Below are positions 18,523 to 27,791 of a stretch of 47,567 bases of DNA, one piece after another (positions within the stretch are counted from its first letter, which is position 1; each line of letters opens with the position of its first letter). The stretch is from Candidatus Gastranaerophilales bacterium (GTDB lineage Bacteria > Cyanobacteriota > Vampirovibrionia > Gastranaerophilales > Gastranaerophilaceae). Position numbers and translations under genes: made by a program. The DNA is taken from assembly GCA_944323625.1 (NCBI GenBank), contig CALUTD010000019.1, positions 1 through 47,567 of the forward strand, in the 5' to 3' direction. Under the pieces are notes generated by a model. It ran no database searches. It was not told the DNA's origin and was given only the letters and a program-made list of their open reading frames with translations.

Positions 18523-19101
18523 ATGCATGATATATTTATAAAAATGAATGATTTGTTTCAGTCAATGGGAGTTTGGGGGCTTGCGTTAAACTCATTTATA
18601 GAAAGCTTCTTTCTTGTACCACCGCCGGATTTTTTATTAATAGCAATGGATTTGGCAAACCCAAAAAAGGCATTGTACTATGCATTTGTATGTACTATAG
18701 CTTCAACTTTTGGTGGAGCCGTAGGGTATGCAATCGGATACTGGGGCGGACGTCCTGCATTTAATTGGATTTTTAGAAAAGGCGGTAAAGAAAAATTTGA
18801 AGCTGTTGAAAGACTCTATGCAAAATATGATGTAATGGCAGTTTTTTTCTCGGCTTTTACGCCTATTCCTTATAAAGTTTTTACAATAGCCAGTGGTATA
18901 TTAAATATGAATTTTCTCAAATTTATTCTCGCAAGCTTCTTTGGGCGCGGTTTGAGATTTTTTATTGTTAGTATTGTATTAATGCTTTTCGGAGAAGCAG
19001 TTAAACAGTATATAGAATTGGTGATTATTGCCGTTACTCTTGTTATTATTGCCTTCTTTGTTATTCTTTATAAAAAAAGAAAATCTTTATTCAAAGAATA
19101 A
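18523..19101 (+). CDS. DedA-like (YqaA/VTT domain) membrane protein
   Basis: A 192-residue inner-membrane protein of the SNARE-associated/VTT group, relatives of which help move lipids across the membrane. It has several hydrophobic helices (about 15-40, 47-70, 105-125 and 135-182). The FIESFFLVPPPDFLL re-entrant loop, the GGAVGYAIGYWGGRP glycine-rich helix and the FTPIPYKVFTIASGI second loop are family hallmarks. It ends in a short basic tail. Whether it forms a unit with the two-component genes 60 bases on is unclear, because a promoter seems to lie between them. Confidence 0.88.
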   Translation: MHDIFIKMNDLFQSMGVWGLALNSFIESFFLVPPPDFLLIAMDLANPKKALYYAFVCTIASTFGGAVGYAIGYWGGRPAFNWIFRKGGKEKFEAVERLYAKYDVMAVFFSAFTPIPYKVFTIASGILNMNFLKFILASFFGRGLRFFIVSIVLMLFGEAVKQYIELVIIAVTLVIIAFFVILYKKRKSLFKE

Positions 19102-19105
19102 TTGA

Positions 19106-19134
19106 TTGTTAAAAATCTTATAATATGTAATAAT
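19106..19134 (+). promoter_or_regulatory. Possible promoter of the two-component operon
   Basis: TTGTTA (19106-19111) and TAATAA (19128-19133) are 16 bases apart, just upstream of the response-regulator gene. AGGGG follows seven bases before its ATG and is a good ribosome site. The promoter call is tentative in such AT-rich DNA. Confidence 0.4.
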
Positions 19135-19160
19135 AAAAGCATATAAAATTAGGGGTTATT

Positions 19161-19871
19161 ATGGCACAAAGACTTTTAATTGCAGATGATGACAATGAAA
19201 TAAGAGAGCTTTTGGAGTTTGACCTTTCACATAGCGGTTACTCAGTAGAGTGTGCAAAAGACGGTGAAGAAGCACTGCAAAAAGCCCTGACCGGAAATTA
19301 TGATTTAATATTACTTGATGTTATGATGCCTAAAATGAACGGTTTTGACGTATGCAAGAATATTCGTGCATCAAAAAGGGAAGTACCTATTTTAATGCTT
19401 ACGGCAAAAGGTACAATAATTGATAAAACACAAGGGTTTGACTCGGGGGCGGATGATTATATTGTAAAACCGTTTGATATTCAAGAGGTGTTATTAAGAG
19501 TAAGAGCACTTGTCAGAAGAAGCCCTGCCGTAAAAACTCAAGCAGCCGCTCAGGAAATATTAAAAGTCGGAGATATTGAACTGTTTCCTGATACATTGGA
19601 AACTGAAGTAAAAGGTAAACGAATTAAACTTACCCCTACGGAATTTGAAATATTGTATTGTCTTATGCAGCATTTTAATAATGCTGTAACACTTGCAATT
19701 CTTTTAAATGAAGTTTGGGGTTATAATTCGGACGATGATGTGAGAATGTTAAGGGTTCATGTTGGCGGTTTAAGACAAAAAATTGAATATAACCCTAAAA
19801 TTCCTGAATACCTCCATACTGTTACTAATGTCGGGTATAAATTAACTCCATTCGGAGAGGAAAACGACTAA
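19161..19871 (+). CDS. OmpR/PhoB-family response regulator
   Basis: DNA-binding response regulator, presumably phosphorylated by the kinase encoded nine bases downstream. The receiver domain (1-120) has acidic residues D10 and D11, phospho-acceptor D53 (LLDVMMP), T81 and K103 (VKPFD), so all active-site residues are present. The C-terminal winged helix (about 135-230) has the KLTPTEFEILYCL start and a VRMLRVHVGGLRQKI recognition helix. The regulated genes cannot be inferred from this window. Confidence 0.94.
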   Translation: MAQRLLIADDDNEIRELLEFDLSHSGYSVECAKDGEEALQKALTGNYDLILLDVMMPKMNGFDVCKNIRASKREVPILMLTAKGTIIDKTQGFDSGADDYIVKPFDIQEVLLRVRALVRRSPAVKTQAAAQEILKVGDIELFPDTLETEVKGKRIKLTPTEFEILYCLMQHFNNAVTLAILLNEVWGYNSDDDVRMLRVHVGGLRQKIEYNPKIPEYLHTVTNVGYKLTPFGEEND

Positions 19872-19879
19872 AGGTTTTT

Positions 19880-21574
19880 ATGAAGTTTAAGAGATTAAAA
19901 ATTGTTGAACAAATTATAATTATTTCTCTTATTGGCGTGCTTGTTCCTTCCGTAATTTCTTGGTTCATTATAAACAATATAAGTCAGCACTCATTAAGGC
20001 ATGAACTTGGTAATTCCGCACAAATGTACGCTAAAATTATAGAAAATAATATTTTTTCTATTCTGCAAGAAAACAGACATCGTTTAAGTGAAATAATAAT
20101 ATCATTAAAACATTTACCATCTGAAAATCAACAGGATTTGTTTCTGAATGATTTAGCTATAAATTCACCTGTTTTTAATAATTTTGAAATAATAAGACCC
20201 TCTGAAACACCTGATTTTAATCAAGATGAAAAAGTGCATTATGACTCTGAAAATCAGAAGTTATATTTAACCGAAAAAATTCATGATGATAAATATTTAA
20301 GAGCAGAAGTAAATACTAAAATAATTAAAGATAATATCTTAAGTAATGTCGAAGACGAAAAAAACAGACGTATTTATGTTGTAGATATGGCAGGGAAATT
20401 AATTTTTTCACTAAATTATGATGAAGAAGATTTTAAAAACAGCAAAAAATTGCTTCCTGTTAATCTTGTAAATAACATAGCAACAAGATTTGAAGAAATT
20501 AAAAACCAGCCCCGTGTATATCTTAAAATGAAAGATACCGGTTTAATTATTATAGTTAATACTTCAGAGCAATTAACGGAAGCTACAATCAATAAATCAA
20601 GATTAAAAATACTTGCTGCATTTTTGGTTGCAGCTGCCGTTACTTTATTTTTGACTCTTTTATACAGTTATTATTTGTATTTCAATATAAGACAACTTTT
20701 TAAAGGCATTATTGCAGTTTCAAGAGGTAATTACAAAAAACAAATAACTCCGTTAACAAATATTTTTACTCCCAGAGAAATAATTTTTCTTTCGGAAGAA
20801 TTTAACAGTATGATTGTAGAAATAAATGCTTCCTATAAAAAATTACAAGAAAAAAATCAAGAATTAAAACAGCTTGACAGTTTTCGCTCAAATCTTGTTG
20901 ACACGGTAAGCCACGAACTCAGAACACCTTTAACAAGTATAAGAGGTTATACTTCAAGGCTTTTAAGAACGGATATAACAATTGATGAAAATACAAAACA
21001 TAAATCATTATTAATTATAAAACAGCAATCAGAAAGATTATCTAGAATGATAGAGGATTTACTTGTCATTCCGGATATAGAAGGCGCAAAATTAAATATA
21101 AATTCAGAACCGGTTAACCTTTTAAATATTGTTGAAGCTTCTATTTATTCTGTAAAAAATATAGAAACAAGAGAAACAGAAAATAATATTCCGAATGACT
21201 TTCCGCTTATTTATGCCGATAAAGACAGGCTTGAGCAAGTAATGATAAATTTAATAGGCAATGCCGAAAAATACTCATATCCTGATACTCCTATAACAAT
21301 AAACGCTTATGTAATTGAAGATAAAGCAATAATAGAAGTATCAAATCAAGCAGACTATATTGATAAAGAAACACTTGATACTCTTTTTGATAAATTTATC
21401 CGAATTGACGATAAAACAACAAGAACTACAAGAGGAACCGGTTTGGGACTTTATATTGTAAAAGGCCTGCTTGAAGCTATGAACGGCAGCGTAGAATTAA
21501 TATCGGAACCTGAAAATATTTTTAGAGTTAAAATTATTTTACCTTTATATCAAGAGGAAATTTATGAATCTTAA
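19880..21574 (+). CDS. Membrane sensor histidine kinase
   Basis: A 564-residue sensor kinase, partner of the response regulator just upstream. Transmembrane segments at about 11-32 and 243-268 flank a roughly 210-residue extracytoplasmic domain that resembles a double Cache sensor in size. A HAMP-like linker (about 270-320) and coiled region lead to the H-box SHELRTP with phospho-acceptor H345. N-box NLIGNAEKYS and G-box GTGLGLYIVK follow. The signal is unknown. Its last 11 bases overlap the start of tadA, so the unit continues. Confidence 0.93.
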   Translation: MKFKRLKIVEQIIIISLIGVLVPSVISWFIINNISQHSLRHELGNSAQMYAKIIENNIFSILQENRHRLSEIIISLKHLPSENQQDLFLNDLAINSPVFNNFEIIRPSETPDFNQDEKVHYDSENQKLYLTEKIHDDKYLRAEVNTKIIKDNILSNVEDEKNRRIYVVDMAGKLIFSLNYDEEDFKNSKKLLPVNLVNNIATRFEEIKNQPRVYLKMKDTGLIIIVNTSEQLTEATINKSRLKILAAFLVAAAVTLFLTLLYSYYLYFNIRQLFKGIIAVSRGNYKKQITPLTNIFTPREIIFLSEEFNSMIVEINASYKKLQEKNQELKQLDSFRSNLVDTVSHELRTPLTSIRGYTSRLLRTDITIDENTKHKSLLIIKQQSERLSRMIEDLLVIPDIEGAKLNINSEPVNLLNIVEASIYSVKNIETRETENNIPNDFPLIYADKDRLEQVMINLIGNAEKYSYPDTPITINAYVIEDKAIIEVSNQADYIDKETLDTLFDKFIRIDDKTTRTTRGTGLGLYIVKGLLEAMNGSVELISEPENIFRVKIILPLYQEEIYES

Positions 21575-22016
21575 ATATATGTATGAAGCATTAAATATAG
21601 CCAAAAACTCCGGAAATGATATCCCTGTGGGAGCGGTAATAGTAAAAGACGGGGAAATTATTTCAAAAGCCGTTAATGAAAGAGAAAAAAAACAAGATGC
21701 AACATTGCATGCCGAAATATCCGCAATAAAAAAAGCTAATAAAAAATTTAAAAGCTGGCGCTTAAATAATTGTGAAATGTACGTAACACTAGAGCCTTGC
21801 CCTATGTGTGCCAGTGCTATAATTCAGGCGCGTGTTTCAAAAGTATATTTTGGAGCTTATGATTTCTTAAATGGTGCTTTCGGCTCTAAATCAGATATGA
21901 AAAAAATAATGAACAGTGATATTATATATCAAGGCGGTATTTTGGAAGAAGAATGTACTCAACTATTAAAAAACTATTTTGAAGGATTAAGAAATGCTAA
22001 AAACACAGCTGGATAA
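21564..22016 (+). CDS. tadA: tRNA-specific adenosine deaminase TadA
   Basis: Converts adenosine 34 of tRNA-Arg(ACG) to inosine, which is needed to read all CGN codons. The 150-residue protein has the zinc deaminase motifs: HAE (H49, catalytic E51) and PCPMC (C79, C82). ARVSKVYFGAYD and FGS segments typical of TadA follow. It overlaps the kinase upstream by 11 bases and the DUF2400 gene downstream by 23, so translation is tightly coupled. Housekeeping genes attached to a two-component operon probably share its promoter. Confidence 0.92.
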   Translation: MNLKYMYEALNIAKNSGNDIPVGAVIVKDGEIISKAVNEREKKQDATLHAEISAIKKANKKFKSWRLNNCEMYVTLEPCPMCASAIIQARVSKVYFGAYDFLNGAFGSKSDMKKIMNSDIIYQGGILEEECTQLLKNYFEGLRNAKNTAG

Positions 22017-22752
22017 ATATGTAATTGAATATGAAACAAAAGACTTTATTAAAGATGACCCCGTTCAATTTGTTCACAGGTTTACAAATAAAAATGATAT
22101 TGAAATAGCCGGTTTTATTTCTTCCATGTTCGCATACGGCAAACGCGAAGTCTTTATTTCAAAATTAAATCACATTTTTGATTGTATGAATAATAAACCG
22201 TTTGAGTACGTTAAATCTTTTGAATATAAAGACAACAGCATTTGTAATTGTGATTATAGATTTTCTAAAGACTGTGATTTAATTTGGATTTTAAAAATAT
22301 TAAATGATTTATACAATGAAAATGAAACTCTTGAAACTCTTTTTGAATACTCATATAAACAAAAAAATGAAATTTGGAATATGTTTCAATGTGTTATCGA
22401 TTATTTTTATTCAAAAGTAAATAATGAAGAAATAACAAAAGGATTTTATCATCTTCTTCCGAATCCGAAAAAGAAAAGTGCACTAAAACGATTAAATATG
22501 ATGCTAAGATGGTTTATAAGAAAAAGCGAAGTTGATATCGGTATATGGAATTTTATCCCAAAAAGCGAGTTGTTAATTCCTTTGGATACTCATGTAGCTA
22601 AAATAAGCAGAAGTTTAGGTCTTTTAAATCGGAATGACAATGGATATGAAAGTGTTATTGAACTTACAAACAAATTAAAAGAATTTGATTCTTCTGACCC
22701 TGTTAAATATGATTTTGCACTTTTTGGCTACGGAGTGAATAATAAATTCTAA
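21994..22752 (+). CDS. DUF2400 (TIGR02757) family protein
   Basis: A 252-residue protein that looks like the TIGR02757/DUF2400 family: DPVQFVHRF near the start, FISSMFAYGKRE, LLPNPKKKSALKRLNMMLRWFIRK, and PLDTHVAKISRSLGL. That family has a helix-hairpin-helix-like layout suggestive of nucleic-acid binding, but no established function. It overlaps tadA by 23 bases. Its TAA stop codon is also the first three bases of the palindromic element that follows. Confidence 0.8.
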   Translation: MLKTQLDKYVIEYETKDFIKDDPVQFVHRFTNKNDIEIAGFISSMFAYGKREVFISKLNHIFDCMNNKPFEYVKSFEYKDNSICNCDYRFSKDCDLIWILKILNDLYNENETLETLFEYSYKQKNEIWNMFQCVIDYFYSKVNNEEITKGFYHLLPNPKKKSALKRLNMMLRWFIRKSEVDIGIWNFIPKSELLIPLDTHVAKISRSLGLLNRNDNGYESVIELTNKLKEFDSSDPVKYDFALFGYGVNNKF

Positions 22753-22887
22753 TCCGGTGTCACCCACATTTCTTGGTTACCGGCTGCGGGGAGCGGGAGC
22801 TATGGCGCAACTCATTCCCGCATAAACATACCTACAGTTGTCTGCTGTCGCAGCCGAAAACAAAGCAATACGGGCGACACCGGATTA
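22750..22887. repeat. 138-bp nested palindromic element
   Basis: The ends, TAATCCGGTGTCACCC (22750-22765) and GGGCGACACCGGATTA (22872-22887), are inverted repeats of 16 bp with one mismatch, which would be a G-U pair in a minus-strand transcript. Inside are GGCTGCG pairing with CGCAGCC, and GCGGGA pairing with TCCCGC. It fills the gap between two convergent genes and is GC-richer than its surroundings. It encodes no protein and could act as a two-way terminator or be a MITE-like element. One arm recurs at 15155. Confidence 0.85.
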
Positions 22888-22901
22888 AATTATTCATATA
22901 A

Positions 22902-25517
22902 CTAAACAGAAGCTTTAATTTCTTTTTCAGTTTCTGTAAGAATATTTGTTAAGTTTGTTTTATCTTTTCCGGCGCCTTGAGCGAATTGAGGGCGTCCGCC
23001 GCCTTTACCTCCGGTTGCTTCTGCAAGTTTCCCTACAATCTTACCTGCATTTATCCCTTTTTTAACAAAAGAATCACTAACTTTTACAACGTAAGTTATT
23101 TTATCTTCATCGACGGAAGCAAGTATTACTATACTTTCTCCAAGTTTAGATGATAGTAATTCACATCCGAATTTAATCAAATGAGCAGGATACGCCTCCA
23201 TTTCGGATATAAACAGTTTTCCGCCGTTAATATTTTGAGCTCGTGAAATAAATGATTGAAATTTAGTTTTCGCCTGTTCCGCTTTCAAGTTTTCTATTTC
23301 CGTTTGAAGATTTTTATTATCTACAACAAGTTTTAAAACTCTTGTTTCCACCTCATTAACGGGAACTTTAAATGCGTGTGCCATTTTATCAATTATTTCG
23401 GCTTTTTCATTTAAATATTTAAGCGCGGTATCGGCGCATACAGCTTCAATTCTTCGAGTTCCTGCCGCAACAGCGTTTTCTGAAACTATTTTTGTAAGCC
23501 TTATTTTCCCCGTAGATGAACAATGTGTACCGCCGCAAAGTTCCGACGAAATATTGCCAAACTTTACAACCCTAACATTATCATCATATTTTTCGCCAAA
23601 TAAAGCCATTGCCCCCGATTTTTTTGCCATTTCTATATTCATTATATCGGTATGCTGTTCAATATCCTGTTCAATCCATTGATTAATAATATTTTCAACT
23701 TCTTGAATTTCTTCTTTTGTCATAGCACGAGGGAACGTAAAGTCAAAACGTGTTCTGTTTTCTTCAACAAAAGAACCGGCTTGATGAACTTCTTCACCCA
23801 GCACTTTTCTTAATGCCGCTTGAATTAAATGGGCATTCGAGTGATGAATTGTTATCTGTTGTCTTTTTTCTTTATCGATAACAGCTTTTACAATATCTTG
23901 AGGTTTGACTTCTCCATTAATAACTTGGCATCTGTGAACAAATAATTTATTAACTTTAAAAGTATTCAAAACTTCAGCTTTAAAATCTTTACCTTCAATT
24001 ATACCCGTATCTCCTATCTGACCGCCGCTTTCCGCATAAAACGGAGTTTTATCGAGCATAATATCTATAAAATCACCTGCTTCAATTACAGCTATAACTT
24101 TAGATTCTGATTCTGTTTTATCATAACCGATAAATTCTGTTGAACCAAATTTATTTTCAACTTCTACATAAATAAGGTCATCAGTTAAACTGATTTTATG
24201 AGCAGCGGCTTTTGCTTTTTCTTTCTGCTTTTTCATTTCTTCTTTATAACCTTCAGTGTCAACGGTTACACCCTTTTCAGCCGCAATCTCAACTGTCAAT
24301 TCGAGCGGAAACCCGAATGTATCATATAGTTTGAATGCATTTTCTCCGTTAATTTGTTTATTATTTTGCATTAAATCTTCAAGTAATTTATAACCTCTGT
24401 CAAGTGTTATTTTAAATCTTTCTTCTTCCTGTTTTATTATTGATTTTATTTTTTCGGAATTCTTTTCCAAATCAGGATATGTTTCTTTATATTGATTAAT
24501 AACAGTATCAACTATCTCACTCAAGAAAGGTAGTTCCAAACCCAGTAATTTTCCGTGTCTTAATGCACGTCTTAAAATCATTCTCAAAACATAGTTTCTG
24601 CCTTCGTTCCCCGGGGTAACTCCGTCATTTATCATAAAAGTAACACATCTTGCATGGTCGGTTATAATTCTGAGCGAAATGTCGGTTTTATTGTTTTGTT
24701 TATATGGTACTTTTGACATATCGGAAACTTTTTGCAAGATAGGAAATAAAAGGTCTGTTTCAAAAGTGGATTCTTTACCTTGAACAACCATTGCAATACG
24801 TTCAAGCCCCATGCCAGTATCAACATTTTTCTTATCAAGAGGAGATTGATTACCTTCTTCATCCTGAAAAAGTTCAGTGAAAACCAAATTCCATATTTCA
24901 ACCCACCTATCGCATTCACAAGTAGCTATTGAACAGTTATCGGAGCATTTTAAATGTTCACCCAAATCATAATGGATTTCACTGCAAGGTCCGCAAGATC
25001 CGGCCGCGCCGGGAGGGCCCCAAAAATTATCTTTTTTCCCTTTTCTTATAACCCGCTCGGGGGCAACCCCAACTATTTTTGTCCATATATCAAAAGCTTC
25101 ATCATCTGTTTCATAAATAGTAACCCAAAGTCTTTTAGGGTCGAGTTTTAAATAATTTGTTACAAAATCCCAAGCCCACGGAATAACATCTTTTTTGTAG
25201 TAATCACCAAATGCAAAATTGCCGAGCATTTCAAAAAACGTATGATGTCTTGGTGTTCTTCCTACATTTTCTATATCGGAATCTTTTCCGCCAGCCCTGG
25301 CACATTTTTGACAAGATACCGCTCTTGGCGGATTATATGGAGGCTTTTCAAGCCCTAAGTAGTACGGTAAAAATTGAAGCATACCTGCAGTTGTCAATAA
25401 CACTGTAGGATTATCAGGTACTAAACTTGAACTTGCAACTTCTGTCGATTGATGTTTATCTCTAAAAAATTCTATAAATGCTTTTCTTATTTCATTTCCT
25501 GTTAACGGAGCCGTCAT
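22902..25517 (-). CDS. alaS: Alanine-tRNA ligase
   Basis: Charges tRNA-Ala and edits misacylated Ser/Gly products. The 871-residue length matches the bacterial family. The N-terminal catalytic domain has class II motifs (PRHHTFFEMLGNFAFGDYYK and GMGLERIAMVVQG). The editing domain has the zinc ligands in HHSNAHL and CGGTHC. The C-terminal C-Ala region ends with the glycine-rich GKGGGRPQFAQGAGKD. Start chosen at ATG 25517, after which MTAPLTGNEIRKAFIEFF is the typical beginning. Transcribed alone. Confidence 0.97.
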   Translation of the reverse strand: MTAPLTGNEIRKAFIEFFRDKHQSTEVASSSLVPDNPTVLLTTAGMLQFLPYYLGLEKPPYNPPRAVSCQKCARAGGKDSDIENVGRTPRHHTFFEMLGNFAFGDYYKKDVIPWAWDFVTNYLKLDPKRLWVTIYETDDEAFDIWTKIVGVAPERVIRKGKKDNFWGPPGAAGSCGPCSEIHYDLGEHLKCSDNCSIATCECDRWVEIWNLVFTELFQDEEGNQSPLDKKNVDTGMGLERIAMVVQGKESTFETDLLFPILQKVSDMSKVPYKQNNKTDISLRIITDHARCVTFMINDGVTPGNEGRNYVLRMILRRALRHGKLLGLELPFLSEIVDTVINQYKETYPDLEKNSEKIKSIIKQEEERFKITLDRGYKLLEDLMQNNKQINGENAFKLYDTFGFPLELTVEIAAEKGVTVDTEGYKEEMKKQKEKAKAAAHKISLTDDLIYVEVENKFGSTEFIGYDKTESESKVIAVIEAGDFIDIMLDKTPFYAESGGQIGDTGIIEGKDFKAEVLNTFKVNKLFVHRCQVINGEVKPQDIVKAVIDKEKRQQITIHHSNAHLIQAALRKVLGEEVHQAGSFVEENRTRFDFTFPRAMTKEEIQEVENIINQWIEQDIEQHTDIMNIEMAKKSGAMALFGEKYDDNVRVVKFGNISSELCGGTHCSSTGKIRLTKIVSENAVAAGTRRIEAVCADTALKYLNEKAEIIDKMAHAFKVPVNEVETRVLKLVVDNKNLQTEIENLKAEQAKTKFQSFISRAQNINGGKLFISEMEAYPAHLIKFGCELLSSKLGESIVILASVDEDKITYVVKVSDSFVKKGINAGKIVGKLAEATGGKGGGRPQFAQGAGKDKTNLTNILTETEKEIKASV

Positions 25518-25613
25518 TTCTTATTCCCTTTTTTACTCTCATATCAACATTTTATAACAAAAAAAATACTTTGTTGAAAATACATTTATGCATATAAAAG
25601 TAAACTCAAAAAA

Positions 25614-25820
25614 TTATTCTTCTTTTACATACTCCATTAAATCCGATATTTTACAGTCAAAATATTTACAAAGTTTGTTCAATGTATTTATGCTTATATT
25701 TATATTTTTATTATTTCTGATTGTAGACAGCGTAGACTTTCCTATCCCTGTTTTTTTAAATATATCTTCGGCTGTTGTTCTATGCTGCCAAATCAAATCA
25801 TCTAACTTAAAAATTATCAT
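25614..25820 (-). CDS. Small XRE-family (Cro/C1-type) HTH regulator
   Basis: A 68-residue DNA-binding protein that is nearly all helix-turn-helix: AEDIFKKTGIGKSTLSTIRNN carries the two HTH helices, and the INTLNKLCKYFDCKISDLMEYV end is typical of the YozG-like subgroup. It is read away from the prepilin gene at 25924. A perfect 10-bp inverted repeat sits between them, overlapping both promoters. It is therefore likely to repress itself and the prepilin gene. Confidence 0.88.
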   Translation of the reverse strand: MIIFKLDDLIWQHRTTAEDIFKKTGIGKSTLSTIRNNKNINISINTLNKLCKYFDCKISDLMEYVKEE

Positions 25821-25850
25821 TTTTTAATTATAGTTGTTGTTATTACATGA

Positions 25851-25907
25851 TTGACATTAATTATGACATATCATATTATATATAGTACTTGTCATAATTT
25901 TTGTTAA
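25851..25907. promoter_or_regulatory. Divergent promoters with a shared operator
   Basis: Rightward promoter: TTGACA (25851-25856), 17 bases, TATTAT (25874-25879). Leftward promoter on the minus strand: TTAACA (25907-25902), 17 bases, TATATA (25884-25879). AATTATGACA (25859-25868) and TGTCATAATT (25890-25899) are a perfect inverted repeat with a 21-base spacer; each arm lies inside one promoter spacer. This is the layout expected for an operator bound by the adjacent XRE protein. That it binds here is inference. Confidence 0.75.
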
Positions 25908-25923
25908 TAAAAAAGAGGTTAAA

Positions 25924-26588
25924 TTGGATAAAAAAACTTTAACATTAACGGAAGTTTTAATAACTATTGTTGTAATTGGAATAATATCTGCAATAACCAT
26001 ACCTGCAGTAGTAAATATGACATATAAAAAAGAACTTGAAACTGCATTTAAAAAACAATTTTCAAGTTTAAAACAGGCCGTTTTATTAATTAAAAGTAAA
26101 GATTCCGTACTATTGGATTTTGAAAATTATAAAATGAATTTAAACCAAGACTGGCACAAGAATATAATGTTATTTATGACTGCGGTGTTATTAATAATAA
26201 TACGGGGTGTATAATTTCAGATGAAGACGGCATTTTCAGATACTATAAATCATATTCGGGAGGAAATTTAAGCAGAAGCTATTTTGATGATGGAGGTTTC
26301 ATATTAAATGACGGAACCACATTTTTTATAGAACAGGGTATTCAGGCTCAAAATAATATTGGCGGCTACATTGTATCAATAGATATAAACGGTTATTCCA
26401 AAAAGCCAAATAAAATGGGTTATGATTTATTTATGTTTCAAATAAAACCTGAAGGTGAAGTTCTTCCCATGGGTAGTAAAAACACACATTTTAGAAATTA
26501 TTGTTCAAAGAAATCAACATCGGAATATAGCGGATACAGCTGTGCTTATAATGCACTTACAGATAAAGATTATTTTTCTAAATTATAA
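25924..26588 (+). pseudogene. Prepilin-like gene broken by a frameshift
   Basis: Starts with TTG after an AGAGG ribosome site. The N-terminus is MDKKTLTLTEVLITIVVIGIISAITIP, a type IV prepilin-like segment in which the usual Phe+1 is Leu. The frame is lost near 26150-26165: from there the reading continues one frame over (EYNVIYDCGV...) without a stop to TAA at 26588. The second part contains the family loop DINGYSKKPNKMGYDLFMF. One inserted or deleted base separates the halves, and no homopolymer marks the spot, so this looks like ordinary decay or a sequencing error, not a slippage switch. Unlike its relatives it lacks the GW..F..DYPW ending. Confidence 0.8.
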
Positions 26589-26594
26589 AAAAAA

Positions 26595-26636
26595 GAGAGA
26601 CTTTTTATGGTCTCTCGTGAAATCTTTTTTGATTTC
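26595..26636 (+). terminator. Tandem hairpins after the broken prepilin gene
   Basis: GAGAGAC (26595-26601) pairs with GTCTCTC (26610-26616), followed at once by GAAATC (26619-26624) and GATTTC (26631-26636) around a six-T loop. They begin seven bases after the stop codon, so transcription probably ends here, although a clean U-run is missing. Confidence 0.5.
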
Positions 26637-26952
26637 CTCGTGTGTTAGTTAAGGTAGTAAGTAAGGTATGTATGAATTTAAATATTATGTCTTATTTATC
26701 ATCTACATATATATAAAGTATATATAAAATTAAAAATTGCTATATAAAACAAAAATAAATTAACAAAAAGCTAAAATGCTTGTAAAATCAAAGATTTTTG
26801 GTTTCATAAAACTTAACATCAATAAATTATTGTACATGATACTTAATTTGCTAACATATATGAGGATTCCGAAAGTTGACATACTAAAGTCTGCCCTACT
26901 GACTGAAATATATTATTTTTTACAAAAAATGGCAAAGTTTTTTATAAAAAAT
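26637..26952. other. Gene-free AT-rich gap
   Basis: About 316 bases between two prepilin genes that point toward each other. I see no convincing reading frame, tRNA or hairpin here. The sequence is very AT-rich, and TTGACATACTAAAG near 26878 resembles half a promoter but has no -10 element at the right distance. Confidence 0.5.
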
Positions 26953-27672
26953 TTAAATTTTCCAAGGATAATCTTCTTTAAATTCCCATCCGTCAATCCT
27001 TAAAAGTTTTGTACAAGCCATAAACCCGCGATTATCTTCATCTGCACACATTTTTCTAATTTCAGCTCTATCTTCAACAAAATCATTAGTTTCACTATCT
27101 AAATCCGGAAGAGCATCAAAATAATTAACATGCAATTCATTAAAAAATGTTCCGCCGCAAATGCCAAATCTAAAAATGTCATATTCTGTTTTATTAGGTT
27201 TTTTATTTCCGTTTATGTCATAATATACGGCTGTGCAAGCAGCTTCTGCACATTCACTCTGACACTCTGCCGCAGCTTTTGTTTTTATGCATTCTTTATA
27301 ACACGCAGAACCTGTATTATATCTATACAATCCTTTAGGTAAAATAATAATCGAAGTGCCATCAAGTAAATATACTTTGCATTGATCACCTGCTTCAATG
27401 ATATAATAATCATATTTTATGTATGCACTTAAATATTTTAAAAAAAATTCTTTCCCCGTAAGACTCAAATGATCCCATTCAGTTGAGGAAATACCATTAT
27501 TTACAGAGGACTCTCTAATTGCATTATTCATGACAGAATAAAATTTTTTTAAACGGGCAGTATACTTCTGCCTTTTATACGAAACAATAAAATTAAGAAT
27601 AGTTAATGCAGCAATTATACCTATTACTATTATTGCTATTAATATTTCTGATAACGTAAACGATTTTCTCAT
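26953..27672 (-). CDS. Type IV prepilin-like protein (intact)
   Basis: A 239-residue pilin-like protein. The leader is only MRKS, then FTLSEILIAIIVIGIIAALTI with Glu at +5 of the expected mature protein, as needed for methylation and assembly. The globular part has many cysteines (CYKECIKTKAAAECQSECAEAAC), the loop DINGNKKPNKTEYDIFRF, and the ending GWEFKEDYPWKI shared with the poly-G prepilins. It is exported and processed by prepilin peptidase. Unlike those relatives it has no poly-G run, so it should be made constantly. Whether it belongs to a pilus or a pseudopilus is unknown. Confidence 0.85.
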   Translation of the reverse strand: MRKSFTLSEILIAIIVIGIIAALTILNFIVSYKRQKYTARLKKFYSVMNNAIRESSVNNGISSTEWDHLSLTGKEFFLKYLSAYIKYDYYIIEAGDQCKVYLLDGTSIIILPKGLYRYNTGSACYKECIKTKAAAECQSECAEAACTAVYYDINGNKKPNKTEYDIFRFGICGGTFFNELHVNYFDALPDLDSETNDFVEDRAEIRKMCADEDNRGFMACTKLLRIDGWEFKEDYPWKI

Positions 27673-27791
27673 TTATTACTCCTTAATGATACTTATTATA
27701 TACTTATATTATCAGTATTATATAAAAGTATAATTAAATTCTATGATTTTGTAAAGTTAAAATATATATAAAATCATGGAGAAGTTATTAT

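Noticed and set aside
25924-26588. Fourth poly-G-type switch in the broken prepilin gene
   Set aside because: The frame change is not at a homopolymer or short tandem repeat, so slippage switching is not supported.
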